From Nitzschia sp. pyKryTriq1 (lineage: Eukaryota > Bacillariophyta > Bacillariophyceae > Bacillariales > Bacillariaceae), in the NCBI GenBank assembly GCA_956465555.1, contig OY101119.1, positions 248,001 to 312,000 on the forward strand: a stretch of DNA of 64,000 nucleotides. The letters run 5' to 3'. The position numbers were made by a program, and so were the translations under genes. A model generated the notes under the pieces. That model made no database searches, was not told the origin of the DNA, and saw only the letters and a list, made by a program, of their open reading frames with translations. Positions 1-11,020 of the stretch are shown here, piece by piece (the stretch's first letter is position 1; each line of letters starts with the position of its first letter).

Positions 1-606
1 CGGAATTGTACTGTAGGGCAACAGATCCTACACCTTCCACTTGACCATCTTGATAATAAAAGTTTTCTCGCAACTGTGTTTGAAAGGAACACGGCTGATC
101 CTTGCCTCCCGGACAATCGAGGACGGAAAGTTCACTGGGCGCTCCCGCATCGACGGCCGCTTGTGTCAAGGTCTTCATTCCATCCCGGGGCATGTAAAAC
201 TTGAAGTTATTCAATTTGAGGATGGAAACTCCTTGTTGCTCGGTATTCGTATCGGGTTTCAAACAAACTGGTGCGAATGAATAGTAGAAGTAGCAGTAGC
301 AGTAGTACAGTAAAAAAGAAAAGAACCACAAGAACAGAGTGAGCAACACATTGGTTTCGTCGCTTCGTTCTTCGCACTGTACATGACATGACTGTACATG
401 ACATGACATTACCTACCTCGAAACTGCGGAGCTCCTTCCAGAGGTTCTTGATTTTTGAGTTCCTTGTACTCGTCATCGCACATGAAGGCTCGTACCGCAA
501 AGTTTTGCAATTCACGAGGAGCATCATGAGCTTCTCCTGCTGCTGCTGCTGCTGCTTCTGCCGACAGTAGTAGCGCCGAGATTACAAGCACTAGTTGTTG
601 TTTCAT
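1..606 (-). CDS. Secreted protein of unknown function, 3' end beyond window
   Basis: Two exons are visible. Exon 1 (606-417) starts at ATG 606 and encodes a signal peptide (MKQQLVLVISALLLSAEAAA) and a short acidic stretch. A 149-bp intron (416-268) has a GTAGGT donor and a CACCAG acceptor. Exon 2 (267 to the window edge) continues in frame through the phase-1 junction (QFR|VCLKPD) and stays open to base 1. The visible product is about 150 residues. It has paired cysteines (DCPGGKDQPCSF) and no membrane segment, which suggests an exported or wall-associated protein. I do not recognise a characterised family. The splice is inferred, but the exact frame join and good consensus sites support it. 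The C-terminus is missing because the window ends. Confidence 0.75.
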
Positions 607-1889
607 TGTTGTTGTTGTTGTTGTTGTTGTGTTTGTAATCGTGATTGGTTAGTTTGAAGGAGAAAAGAGGGTGCTTGATTGCTGTGCTTTTCCTTATGGA
701 TGAGTTTTGTTTTGGATGGATTGAACACGGTGAGGATGATGATTGATTGCTGCTGGACTGCATGCGGCGGGACGCAGCGCCAGTTTTCTTTATACTGTCT
801 GTGTTGTTGTTTTTGTTGTTGTTGTTGTTGATACCGGTACCGCGGTACCGTACCAGGTACCAGTGGTACCGGTACCAGTGGTACTTTTATGGTGGAAAAA
901 AAAGCAAGCTACAGCTTGGCTACTGTACAGCGCGCACTGCCCAGCACTTTTCAGTACATACAGTACCTGTTTTTAAAATCGGGAACGGGCGGGCGGACGG
1001 AGTAATCGTGGGCTCCGGTCTTTCTCTTAAATCTTTTTCACCAGGGTATTGAGGATGGGGCACTATAATATTTTTGACCTTATTTATGAATTATTGGCAT
1101 TCGTGACTGCTGCGAAGCATAATAGGGGGGCGGGAGGCAACGCCTCCACCGCATCCCGCCCCCGCCCCCGTACAGGCAGGTACCGGTACCTCGTTCTACG
1201 TAACCCCTCGATGTCCACACTCAATCTAGGTAACCTCCTTGTTCTACGTAACCCCTTGATGTCCACACTCAATCTATCTCGTCACCCCCCTTCCATCCAA
1301 TACTAGCCTTGCCGGCACGGTAGGGGGCAAGAACGTTCAAACTACGCTCGCAGCCCCTACCTCCCGGAACACTTATACAGTATTGTACAGTGCATACATT
1401 ACAGTACAGTACCGGTGCCGTACGCCATGGAACCAGACAGTGCCGATGGGGCCAGCCGGTTCTGGGTACAATAAGTACCGTATGTACGCATACAGTACTG
1501 TACCAATACGAGTACCATACCGGAAGAGTAACACGCAGAATTGCGTACGTGCTGTACAGTAACAAACCGTGACGTGTTCTCCCTTTGTAAATAAGGTACC
1601 TGTTACCGGTATTTTATGTGGCGCCCAAAGTCATAAACATGCGCTGTGCGCAGAGCGAAACGCGAAACCAGCGAGTCAAAGTCGTCATCCTTCCGGTACG
1701 AAGTATCATGTATGTACCGGTACAAGAAGAACGCAGGGCACAGAGCACACAGAACATAGAGCATATATCAGTAATTGTACCGGTAATACTCATATTTTTA
1801 TCTCCTCATACTACTGTATCATAATAATAGTCTATCAAACGACTCCTCCCACCATTCCTCATTGACTGACTATTATACTGCCTGCCTGC
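607..1889. other. Intergenic spacer with short repeats
   Basis: No convincing gene. The spacer holds a GTT microsatellite just upstream of ATG 606 (607-631), many TACCGGTA, GGTACC and GTACTGTAC words, a C-rich patch near 1140-1170, and a 36-bp direct repeat pair (1193-1228 and 1241-1276). The short open frames here are composed of these repeats. Confidence 0.7.
1193..1276. repeat. Tandem pair of 36-bp direct repeats
   Basis: The unit beginning GTTCTACGTAACCCC and ending CACACTCAATCTA occurs at 1193-1228 and again at 1241-1276. The copies have one visible mismatch and are spaced 48 bp start to start. Function unknown. Confidence 0.8.
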
Positions 1890-3635
1890 ATGAGAATGTT
1901 ATCACCGTCGTCGTCGTCGTCGTCCCAGCACCCTTTTCCTCCTGCCGAGCCGAAGGATAAAAATAATATCACTGATGATGATAATGATGATGATGATGAC
2001 CCAGATCAGCATCCTCCTTCCGTCATGGAAAAGATTCGGGTTGAATATTTCACCAAGAATGGTACTGATCATACGGATAAATATCTGAGCTCGCTCTTGG
2101 CACAAGAATTCACAAAATTGACGTTGCAAGAACGGGAAAAGTCTTACGAGGAACTTCATGGAGTCGATGACGTTGTGGAAGAGACTCCGGATTTTATCGC
2201 GGAACGGCTAAAAGCAATGCAAGTCGAACTTGACAAAATAACCACCACTGCATCCTCCTCCTCCTCCTCCTCAAGCAAAAATAGTACTATTAGTACGAAC
2301 AATACTATTGATACGGACCATGCTACGTACGCGTATTGTTTGGCGGGACAACAAGACCAAGAGTACGTGACGAATCCCAAGCGTCGCCTGGCCTTTTTGC
2401 GAGCCGATCGATTTGATCCCTCCAAGGCCGCCCGCCGCATGGTGGCATTCTTCGAAGGCAAGCTCCATTACTTTGGTGAAGCGCTCCTGACCAAGGACAT
2501 TACGTACAACCATCTCGATCCGGACGACCAGGCGTGTCTCCAGGCGGGGAATATGCAACTCCTCACAAGCCGTGATCGGGGTGGACGTGCCATTTTTTGC
2601 GACATGGATATGGCCAACGACACGAGCTACAAGCGGCCCATCAATAGACTCAAGGTCTGGATCTATATCATGCTGACGTTGCTTGAGGAAGAAGAAAATC
2701 AAAAACGTGGCATTGTCATTGTATTGACGCAATTGGGACGCATCCATCCATTCATGGTCAACCCGGAATTATCCAGGGAGAATCCCAAAATTATGAAATG
2801 GATTCCATTGCGGGTGAGCGGCTTCCACTATTGTATTGAAGATCCGTTATTTGCCACACTTTGCCGATTGACCTTGGTGGGATCGCCGCCAGATATTCGT
2901 ACCCGAAATCGAATTCATTTCGGAACCCATACGGAGCTCATGTATGCCATCATGACCTTTGGTATTCCCGTCGATTTGTTTCCAATGAATGCACAGAATG
3001 TCATCAAAAAGACAAATCACAATCGCTGGATTGCCCGACGAAAGATAAAAGAATCTGCATTGCAACAAACGGGGAGTTTCTCAGGCATCGACTTGCCAAA
3101 TCGACAAGATGTGCTGATGGGAAAGGGAAGGCCTATTCAAGAACATTATGGAAATGTGAAGTTTCGAGAAATTATTGAAGCACACGTAGCGGAGTATACG
3201 GTAGTCAAGAGAGGACAGAAGGCCGTCGTGGTAAACAGAATCTTGGATGCGGTCAAGGCATCCTCTGCTAGATTTTTGGCAAAGGATAGTACTACTGGTG
3301 GTTCTAATAATAACAAGGAACGAGGAAAAGGATGGTGGAATGAAATATCCGACAAGGACGCCAGAGAAAAGATTTCGAAAACTCTCCTCAGTGCTGGTAA
3401 CAAAATCAAGAGTCAGAGCGAGAGCCAGACTGATGGTGGTAGTACTGTCATGAAGATGAATCATCATCTTCGTCAAGACATCCACGAGCAAGCCTCTACT
3501 ACTACTACCGGCGCGGTCGCGCTGAGTTCATCATCTACTACCGGTAGTAGTAGTAGCAGTATCCTCTTGTTTCAACCACAGAAACGGCAGAAGTTTGTCG
3601 AAGCGTCTTCTTGGAACGGATGGTGTAGTAGGTAG
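1890..3635 (+). CDS. CRAL-TRIO (Sec14)-like protein with C-terminal DUF6824 domain, intronless
   Basis: A single 581-codon frame. After a Ser-rich and acidic N-terminus comes a conserved element (LTLQEREKSYEELHGV). A CRAL-TRIO-N-like helix follows near residue 165 (RLAFLRADRFDPSKAARRMV). The putative lipid-binding body spans about 215-375 and contains RDRGGRAIFCDMD, an HFGTHTE segment and GIPVDLFP. A DUF6824 domain starts near residue 405 (DVLMGKGRPI, then the HYGN and GWWNEISDKDA motifs) and ends near 500. The tail is Ser/Thr-rich. Sec14-fold proteins bind or transfer lipids; DUF6824 is a stramenopile domain of unknown role. Paralogs lie at 24773 and 50165. Both have introns at two matched positions, whereas this copy reads straight through both. 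Domain names come from recalled motifs. Confidence 0.88.
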   Translation: MRMLSPSSSSSSQHPFPPAEPKDKNNITDDDNDDDDDPDQHPPSVMEKIRVEYFTKNGTDHTDKYLSSLLAQEFTKLTLQEREKSYEELHGVDDVVEETPDFIAERLKAMQVELDKITTTASSSSSSSSKNSTISTNNTIDTDHATYAYCLAGQQDQEYVTNPKRRLAFLRADRFDPSKAARRMVAFFEGKLHYFGEALLTKDITYNHLDPDDQACLQAGNMQLLTSRDRGGRAIFCDMDMANDTSYKRPINRLKVWIYIMLTLLEEEENQKRGIVIVLTQLGRIHPFMVNPELSRENPKIMKWIPLRVSGFHYCIEDPLFATLCRLTLVGSPPDIRTRNRIHFGTHTELMYAIMTFGIPVDLFPMNAQNVIKKTNHNRWIARRKIKESALQQTGSFSGIDLPNRQDVLMGKGRPIQEHYGNVKFREIIEAHVAEYTVVKRGQKAVVVNRILDAVKASSARFLAKDSTTGGSNNNKERGKGWWNEISDKDAREKISKTLLSAGNKIKSQSESQTDGGSTVMKMNHHLRQDIHEQASTTTTGAVALSSSSTTGSSSSSILLFQPQKRQKFVEASSWNGWCSR

Positions 3636-3967
3636 CTAATTAATCGTACTAGCTAGTACTAGGTCTAGTGGTATTGGAATAGTAGTACTTTGTAGTTAGT
3701 ACTTCCAACTTGTACGGAAGGCAGGGCGTCGTCGACTGACACGACTCGAACGACTGACGACGACTCCTACGCAAGTACAGTAGCGCATACCGGTACATAG
3801 TGCAGGACTCCCGTACGGTCTACGAGTACAATGATGGTACCTCTACAGGTACCAGGTACAGTACGAGAAAGGTCCCTGTTACGTAATACGAACGTCCTTG
3901 TACAGTATTACTGGTACCATGGTACCGGTACGTCTTGGGGGTGTGTGGGGTGCTTGCCGCGGGAGAA

Positions 3968-4377
3968 TAGAGTGGTGGGCCACAATCCGTCGTTCCATGG
4001 ATTGCGAGTTTAGGCTTCGCTTTGCGACATTTTTGCATCAGCTTGCTTAAAGACCGGGACGAGACGACTTGCAACAACTTGCGCAACACAACGCATCATC
4101 GCATCAATCCGTTTTCCTTGTGTTCGCATTTTCCAAGACTCCCCCGATGGAATCCGAGATGTCAGACAAACCTGGCAGGAATTCCTTGTAGGCCGTCTAC
4201 TAATTCCGCAATCCGGCAAGGATAACTTCTACCGATAGACGTCCGTCGTCGCACGAGTTTACCCTTGGAAGCAATCCGTCGGGTTGCTTCCAAGGATTGT
4301 GACGTAAGCTGCCACGTACCCTCCCTTAAAAAGTAATCGCAATCCTTGGTTTCCACGGATTGTGGCCCACCACTCTA
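3968..4377. mobile_element. MITE with TA target duplication (Tc1/mariner-like)
   Basis: The left end reads TA followed by GAGTGGTGGGCCACAATCCG; the right end is its reverse complement followed by TA. The inverted repeats match perfectly for about 23 bp including the TA and continue imperfectly to about 40 bp (both inner ends reach GGATTGCGA). Total length is about 410 bp with no coding capacity. An internal hairpin at about 4263-4293 pairs CTTGGAAGCAA with TTGCTTCCAAG. TA flanks and short TIRs suggest mobilisation by a Tc1/mariner-type transposase encoded elsewhere; the superfamily is an inference. Confidence 0.75.
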
Positions 4378-4392
4378 ATGAATCAATCATCA

Positions 4393-5338
4393 GGGACCTT
4401 CGGGAATTCGCCAAAAATGGCGAACTCGTTCGACCTCCGACCGTGTAATTTCTCCCCGAACCGACGACTCATTGGAGCTTTTCCTGACGTTTTTCTTGTT
4501 TTACGGAGAAAGGGTCAGCCGCGGTCGAACGAGTTCAACTTATTGATATAATGCGCGTCAAAAATAGCGTTTTGGTCTTGTATCAATTTTTCAACGTGCC
4601 AGCGCATCGCTAAAAGTTCAACAAAGTTTAAACGCGGTTAACCGCGGTTAACCGCACACGACCGCGGTTAACCGTGCGGTTAACCGCGGTTAACCGTGCG
4701 GTCAACCGCGGTTAACCGCGTTTGAACTTGCGCTCGACGCGGAGCAAATACGAACGCGAGTCGTCGTTGTCGCCCTGTGGAGGTCGAGTATTTGCATTTG
4801 TAAGCATACGACGACGACGTAGTATTGACGAATGCCGATGAAGTGAAACATAATGTGCCATGAGAGCTTTGTTGTCGTTGCTTTTATTGTGTCGAAGAGA
4901 GAGATTAACATGATACTGCGTGAGAATTGTACTAAGGGTCGAGCGCAAGTTCAAACGCGGTTGACCGCGGTTGACCGCGGTTAACCGCGCGGTTAACCGC
5001 GGTTAACCGCGGTTAACCGCGGTTAACCGCACACGACCGCGGTTAACCGTGCGGTTAACCGCGGTTAACCGCGCGGTTAACCGCGGTTAACCGCGTTTAA
5101 ACTTTGTTGAACTTTTAGCGATGCGCTGGCACGTTGAAAAATTATTGATACAAGACCAAAACGCTATTTTTGACGCGCATTATATCAATAAGTTGAACTC
5201 GTTCGACCGCGGCTGACCCTTTCTCCGTAAAACAAGAAAAACGTCAGGAAAAGCTCCAATGAGTCGTCGGTTCGGGGAGAAAGGACACGGTCGGAGGTCG
5301 AACGAGTTCGCCATTTTTGGCGAATTCCCGAAGGTCCC
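4393..5338. mobile_element. Foldback element with long inverted arms
   Basis: The left arm (about 4393-4738) and right arm (about 4938-5338) are near-perfect reverse complements around a unique spacer of about 200 bp (4739-4937). The outer ends are GGGACCTTCGGG and its complement. Each arm carries, from outside in: a small palindrome (TTCGCC, AAAAA, TGGCGAA), a unique block of about 200 bp, and an array of GGTTAACC palindromes separated by GC, GTGC or CACACGAC spacers. The right array is longer. I find no transposase frame and no clear target duplication. The structure is diagnostic of a foldback-type element; the superfamily is unknown. Confidence 0.85.
4630..5096. repeat. Two GGTTAACC palindrome arrays in the foldback arms
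   Basis: Arrays at about 4632-4722 and 4954-5096 consist of the self-complementary octamer GGTTAACC, mostly joined as CGCGGTTAACCGCGG. A few units have TTGACC or TCAACC instead. The right array has more units than the left, consistent with expansion by slippage or unequal exchange. Confidence 0.85.
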
Positions 5339-5946
5339 AGATCGCATACTGTACTGGTCTAGTTTGTACTTATTGTGTAGGACTTTATGATTCGTACATA
5401 TATTTATATAAAGTACCTTATTGTTGTGCGAACCTATTGGTCATAATTCATAGGAGGACATTAATTAGACAAAAATTGATTGGATTATTTTAGAATGAAC
5501 TGATACCACGTCGACGAGAACTTCGGTACATAAACAGCAGGACCTTTCTGAGCTAATAGTGGTATGGTTGCTGCCACCACCGCAGTACCTGGTACGCAGT
5601 ACATGTACACTCTACGAGTACCGGTAGTACACTACCGTACCGGTATTCCGTCCGTATCGATAATGAAGCCATAAAAACTGCCCGCACTTTTCTATATCCC
5701 GCATCCCGCAGTTGAAATCCAACCATCGCATCATAGCTGCATCAAAAGAAAAAACATCACCATAGCCAGGGTCTGTGACCAAGATAGCAAAGATTATCGA
5801 CCACGTGTAGTAGCCTATCAGCATCTGTTGGCACTGTTTGTAGTCTAGGAATCGACAAGTCACAGCAGAAAAGTGAAAGTGAAAGAGCGATCTGGCTGAT
5901 GCACACAGGAGCATCATAGAGGTTAGATAATATATTCGTACAGTTG

Positions 5947-8920
5947 ATGCCTCCTCAAGCCCCGGGAAAGAAGATGAGTGACGCTGAGCATTATTTTGGA
6001 AAGCCACTTGGGCGAGAGAATCAAATAAGCATTTTGTCCGCTCCGAGAGATGATGATGATGATGAAGATTCTGACGATAGCACGGTTTTTGCGGACGACG
6101 GGGCTGACAGCGGGACATCCCGCAATAAGAGTGATGCTAATATCACTGATCAAAACAAAATGCTGGCAAATGCTACCAAACGGCGGACTCTCATCCTCAC
6201 CGCCGTGGTTGCATTTCTCGGTGCTGCGTCCGCGGGTATGTTTATTGCGTTTGGCATGACCGCTGCCGGCAATGAAGAACAGCAAAGGTTTCATCATTTG
6301 GCCGAGGAGCTAGCGCTTCAGGTGGAAGCCGCGTGGGGCGACTATGAAACGGCATCGCGATGGTTGCATCAGGCGTGTGCATTTCAAAACATTACTCGGC
6401 AAGAGTTTCGCGATCTTTACCAGTACATGACTGTCAGTTTAGACGTTCAGGTAGGTGATGATATGATGTGGAGGACTAAGATTAGGAGTAGGATGTTTGC
6501 TCAATGATGCGGTTGAACACCTTCTGCATGTATGCGTTCGAGAAGTCTTCTCATCCATTCCTTCTTCTCATTCACTAATTGATGCGCGCACTACGTTTAG
6601 AATATCAACTGGGTACCCAAGGTCCTTCATGAGGATCGCCAAGCTTTGGAGGATACAACTCGGGCGTTCTTTGCCGAAAACCTTCCCGATCTCGAGTATG
6701 GTGGGATTCAGGAGCTTCACTTTGACAGCGAAAACATCGAATCGGGGTACGAATTTCTTCCAAGAGAAAATCATTCCTTTTATTACCCAGCTCATTATGT
6801 GGAGCCCCTAGAGGAAAACAGCATGCTTCTAGATTTCGACATCAACTCGTTGATGCATTCTCGGAATTGGCTGGAAAAGGCGTTGAGCTCTTGGCAGCCA
6901 ACCGTTTCGCCACCCTTTCGAATGTTTCCTGGCTCCACCATGAGGTCTGATCAAAACTCGGTCATGCTGCTGCATCCAGGAATTCCTTTGGGAAATCATC
7001 AAGATCTCGTTCCCCGGGATCTAGCCATGCTGGTCATTGATACCAGGTCGATCAGTAAGCGATTGCTTTCAGGGCTCAATTACGACAGTGTGGCCATCTA
7101 TCTTTATGACTGTTCCGCGTCCGCCTCAGTTGATGATCACTTGTTTCTTATTGGAGTGGATCTGTCCGCGGATCCTTCCAACGAAGAAGAATACTATCTA
7201 CCAGAGATCGCCATGAACGAACTGAAGGAATCCACCGCGAAAGCCAAAAAGCTGATGGAAATAGACAATATAACCATTTCAAATACGACAACCTGGTCGC
7301 TGGCTGTCGTGGCTCTGGATGGGCAATTCGAGCACAATAGTGCTTCAACAATCACTGCAGGAGTATTCATGTTTGTTGCCTGCGCTTTTGTCGCCTTTTG
7401 GATTTGGTGGGATATGAAGCGGCATCGAAAAATGCAAATGATTCGTTGCCGAGCCGACGCCGACAACGCGGCCATTAAGCTACAGAGTGCTCGACAGCGT
7501 GCTCGGGCGGAGCAAGAGCTCAACGACTATATTGCTCACGAAATCCGAAATCCACTCGCGGCGGCCATGTCCGCGTGCTCATTTGTCAAATCGGCAGTCA
7601 CTGAAAACCCCCCTCTTCGCGATAAGGAATCAGTACAATCTGTCCGTGAAGATGTGAACATTATCGATTCGAGTCTCACATTCATGAACGACCTGTTGCG
7701 ATCCATGTTGGATATGCACAAGGCAGCCTCCAAGAGGATTGATGTGAACATGGCTCCAGCGGATCTACAACAAGACATTTTGGATCCAGTCGCTGCCATG
7801 TTGTATCAGCGGGACTCCAGTTTTGAAGTACGGGTGGAGTGCCCGGAGAATCTCATCATCGCTACGGATCGTTTGCGAATGAAACAGTGTGTCCTGAACC
7901 TGGGAAGGAACTCGACCAAGTTTGTGGAGAAGGGGTTCATCAACCTGGTTGCGTCGGTTGTGAACGGAAAGGTTCGAATACTGGTCGAAGACTCTGGGCC
8001 TGGAATTCCAGAGGCCAAGAGAGAGAACCTGTTTAACAAATTTCAAGAAAGTTTGGACGTGATGGAGCAAGGCACGGGCATGGGTCTTTGTCTCGTCAAG
8101 CACATGACTCAGCTTCTCGGAGGGGATGTTTGGTTGGACGAGTCTTACGAGAGCGGCGTACCAGGCTTTCCAGGAGCTCGATTTGTCATTGAGACTAATC
8201 TCGCACCGATGTCATTGGATGAATGTCATGAGGGTTTGCTTCATGGCGAAGACGATCATTTGTCAGAATCATTACGCAAAAGCATCAGTGAACTCGAGGG
8301 ATTCGTGCCCAGCGAAGAGGATGAGGAAACAAAATTGCCAGAGAGCCTATCGGTTCTCTTTGTTGACGACGATATGGTCCTTCGAAAACTGTTTGCTCGG
8401 TCGATTAAAAAGGCGGTTGGTACTTGGACGGTTCAAGAAGCTTCTAGCGGAGAGTCGGCGCTTCAAATCATCAAAGAGCAGTCGTTTGATGTCATATTTT
8501 TGGATCAGGTAAGTCAAAAGCTATTGGGTTATGTCTTGACTCACAATTGGTATACTCTTCTTGAATCAACACTCATAACTCCTTCCTGTATCTCCCTCTT
8601 TCGAGCAGTACATGTCGTCCTCGGAGAAAACGTTGTTAGGCACCGAGACAGCTCGAGCATTGCGAGCCCAAGGTATCAAGAGTCGCATCTGTGGACTCTC
8701 GGCGAATGATATGGAACAGAAATTCTTGACTGCCGGAGCTGATTTATTCCTGCAAAAACCATTTCCTTGCAAACCCGATGAACTCCGGAAAGAGCTGATT
8801 CGGATTTTGCATTTCGAAAGACCCGAACACGTCCAATACCTACTAGACAGAGTTGCTCGTCGCAATACCTGTTCTACAATTGGCATGGACGGCAGCGAAG
8901 GAAGCACCAAAGACTACTAA
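5947..8920 (+). CDS. CHASE-domain hybrid histidine kinase with receiver domain
   Basis: Three exons (5947-6450, 6601-8508, 8609-8920) with phase-0 joins encode about 907 residues. An acidic cytosolic head precedes a membrane helix (about 81-104). A CHASE-type sensor loop follows, with INWVPKVLHEDR across the first splice and FYYPAHYVEP. A second helix lies at about 418-440. The kinase core has the H-box HEIRNPLAA (phospho-acceptor His481), the N-box NLGRNSTKF, and the G boxes DSGPGIP (Asp632) and GTGMGL. The receiver has the acidic pocket VDDD (Asp757/758), phospho-acceptor Asp803 (FLDQ, just before intron 2) and Lys854 (LQKPF). Key residues are intact, so it should autophosphorylate and pass phosphate to its own receiver. 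CHASE domains bind small extracellular ligands; the ligand here is unknown. Confidence 0.92.
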
Positions 8921-9030
8921 AGCCACACCGCATGATCTGCGAGTAGTCTACTACAAGACATTGATTATCAGAGGAACTATTCTCGATGTCTACTCTCGGA
9001 TTATGCTACTGCTTTGGTCCTTTCTATATC

Positions 9031-10820
9031 CTAAAGTCCGGAAGCTTTGACAGCTTGTCCCAAGGCAGCCCCTGGAGTATTGGTACTCATAATGGCTCCC
9101 AGTTGTCCGGGTCGGCCCCGCGAGGGGGGAGATCCCGGCACTGGATCGGCCTCCGCCACACGCTTGTACAACTCCCAGTTCATCTTGAGAATTTCCCATT
9201 CTCCCGTCTCCCGATAGCCTCCGGGGATGTTATTATCCTCTGCGAATTTTTGTAACCTTTCTCGGAGGATGGGGTATTTGTTTCGTGGCATGGAGGGGAA
9301 TAGATGATGTTCCAATTGGTACTGCATCCCACCCCATAGCCACTCGGAAAAAGGATTGGTAGTAACAGCATTTCTTGTAGATTCAAACTGTGCCGTAACC
9401 CAGTCTGATTGATAGTCTTCAAATAGTTCTTCGGACTGATGCGTAGGGGTCACAATAAGAGCTGAAACGAGTCCGCTCATAAAGACTGCAGGAACCCAGA
9501 CGCTGACCGGGAAGAGGTTGAACACAACAAAGTAGTGGAAGAGAATCGAGTAGAGCTCTTCCTTGGCTGCGGGGCGCTTTTGTTCCACAGATGCGACGGC
9601 AGCCTTGACCGAGTCAAACCTCCACAAGGCAAAGAGGAAGGAGAATGGGACAAAGAAAATCAAGTGTTGGATCTTTCGAAGCGGCGAGTCGTTTTCGGGA
9701 GCTGGCGGCCACTGGAACAAGAACGGATCGGTAGCAATATCTTCATCGACACCCATTTCGTTGGCTGGTATATATGGAAAAAAGGAGAAGAAAAAAACGA
9801 TTGGATGTTGGATGTGAGGTACCGTGTTTTTGCGATCCAATCGATCGATCGATTGCTGGAATCAAATTCTTGTACTTGTACTTGTATTACTCCTTGTGTA
9901 CTTACTCAAAGCGTGGTGCTTGTTGTGCTTGTCCGACCACCAGCTGGGTACCAATCCAGATGCGAGAGGGCAAAAGAGTCTCATGCGGTTCGCAAAGTCG
10001 TCCACACCATGAATGTAGTCATGACCGAGCCAGCCAGCGTTGGAGAAGGATAGTCCTAGCAAAAATGTCGAGAGCAGCGGGATCGATTGTGCCGTGACGG
10101 CGGCAGCAATCACCAAACTTCCCCAAATGCCGAGCAATTTGAATTCATGTACCATATCTCGCTTCCAATATCCTTCCTCTTCCAATTCCTCGCGAAGCTT
10201 TCGAAAGGCGATTTGAGTATCCGAGTCTGGAGCCACGGTAGCTTCCAGGGCAGGAACGACAGCCTCCTTGGACTTTGGCAAACGCTTGTACATTTGGCGT
10301 CCCTTGTCGGAGTGAAAGCCATCCATGACTTCCGTGGCATCTCGTCCGTCGTACCAATCAATCCAATGGTCGCCTGCTGGATGAGCCTTTCGCCATCCTA
10401 ATATGATTATGATAATGATTATATTTATGAGTATCACAGAGTTCCAACAAGTAACATGTAAGATGGGCGAACGAATCATTCAAACACACAAACACATAGT
10501 GATAATCAATCTTGCACGGACCTGTCAAATCGTACCACTCGCCATGGATTCGAACATCCAACGAGGTACGGCACTGCTCTTCATCACATGCGGGAACCTC
10601 CACACACTCTGCTTCGTCGTTGCACTCCCAAGTGGTCAACTCGTCTGATGTTGTGGAACCGTTCGTCGTGGTAGTACTGCTACTAGTAGTGGTGGTTTCG
10701 TCAATCGTAGCGGCTTTCCATTGTGTTGGCGTTGTTGTTCTGCTTGGCTGGTGGTGGACGACGACGCCGCGGTTCACCACCACCAACCTGGAAGGACAAA
10801 AGGCCTCACTGGTACTGGTA
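9031..10820 (-). CDS. Cytochrome b5-fused front-end fatty acid desaturase, N-terminus in gap
   Basis: Exons on the minus strand are at least 10820-10522, 10397-9906 and 9764-9031, joined in frame at T|GWRK and HHAL|TNEM. A cytochrome b5-like segment carries HPAGDHW where HPGG is usual. Three histidine boxes follow: HDYIH, HNKHH and QLEHH. The Gln in place of the first His of box 3 is the mark of front-end desaturases (delta-4/5/6/8 or sphingolipid types), which act in ER membranes on acyl chains to make polyunsaturated fatty acids. Membrane segments lie between boxes 2 and 3. Regiospecificity cannot be read from sequence. The start codon lies in or beyond the N gap. It converges with the histidine kinase 110 bp away. 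Confidence 0.9.
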
Positions 10821-11020
10821 NNNNNNNNNNNNNNNNNNNNNNNNNNNNNNNNNNNNNNNNNNNNNNNNNNNNNNNNNNNNNNNNNNNNNNNNNNNNNNNN
10901 NNNNNNNNNNNNNNNNNNNNNNNNNNNNNNNNNNNNNNNNNNNNNNNNNNNNNNNNNNNNNNNNNNNNNNNNNNNNNNNNNNNNNNNNNNNNNNNNNNNN
11001 NNNNNNNNNNNNNNNNNNNN
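10821..11020. other. Assembly gap of 200 N
   Basis: Exactly 200 unknown bases, probably a placeholder length. It removes the start of the desaturase and the 3' part of the ATG13-like gene, so the true distance between them is unknown. Confidence 0.99.

Larger units (their letters stand above)
3636..5946. other. Transposon-rich intergenic region
   Basis: 2.3 kb without a gene. From left to right: a TACCGGTA/GTAC-rich stretch, a MITE (3968-4377), a foldback element (4393-5338), then an AT-rich stretch (5340-5620) leading to the histidine-kinase promoter. Open frames here follow the repeat words or the opposite strand of the kinase gene. Confidence 0.75.

Noticed and set aside
5612-6118. 168-residue open frame on the minus strand
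   Set aside because: It overlaps the histidine kinase start and its leader and has no family features; the kinase frame explains the region.
10540-10560. TGGATTCGAACATCCA resembling a tRNA T-arm
   Set aside because: It lies in the desaturase coding exon and no acceptor or anticodon arm can be found around it.
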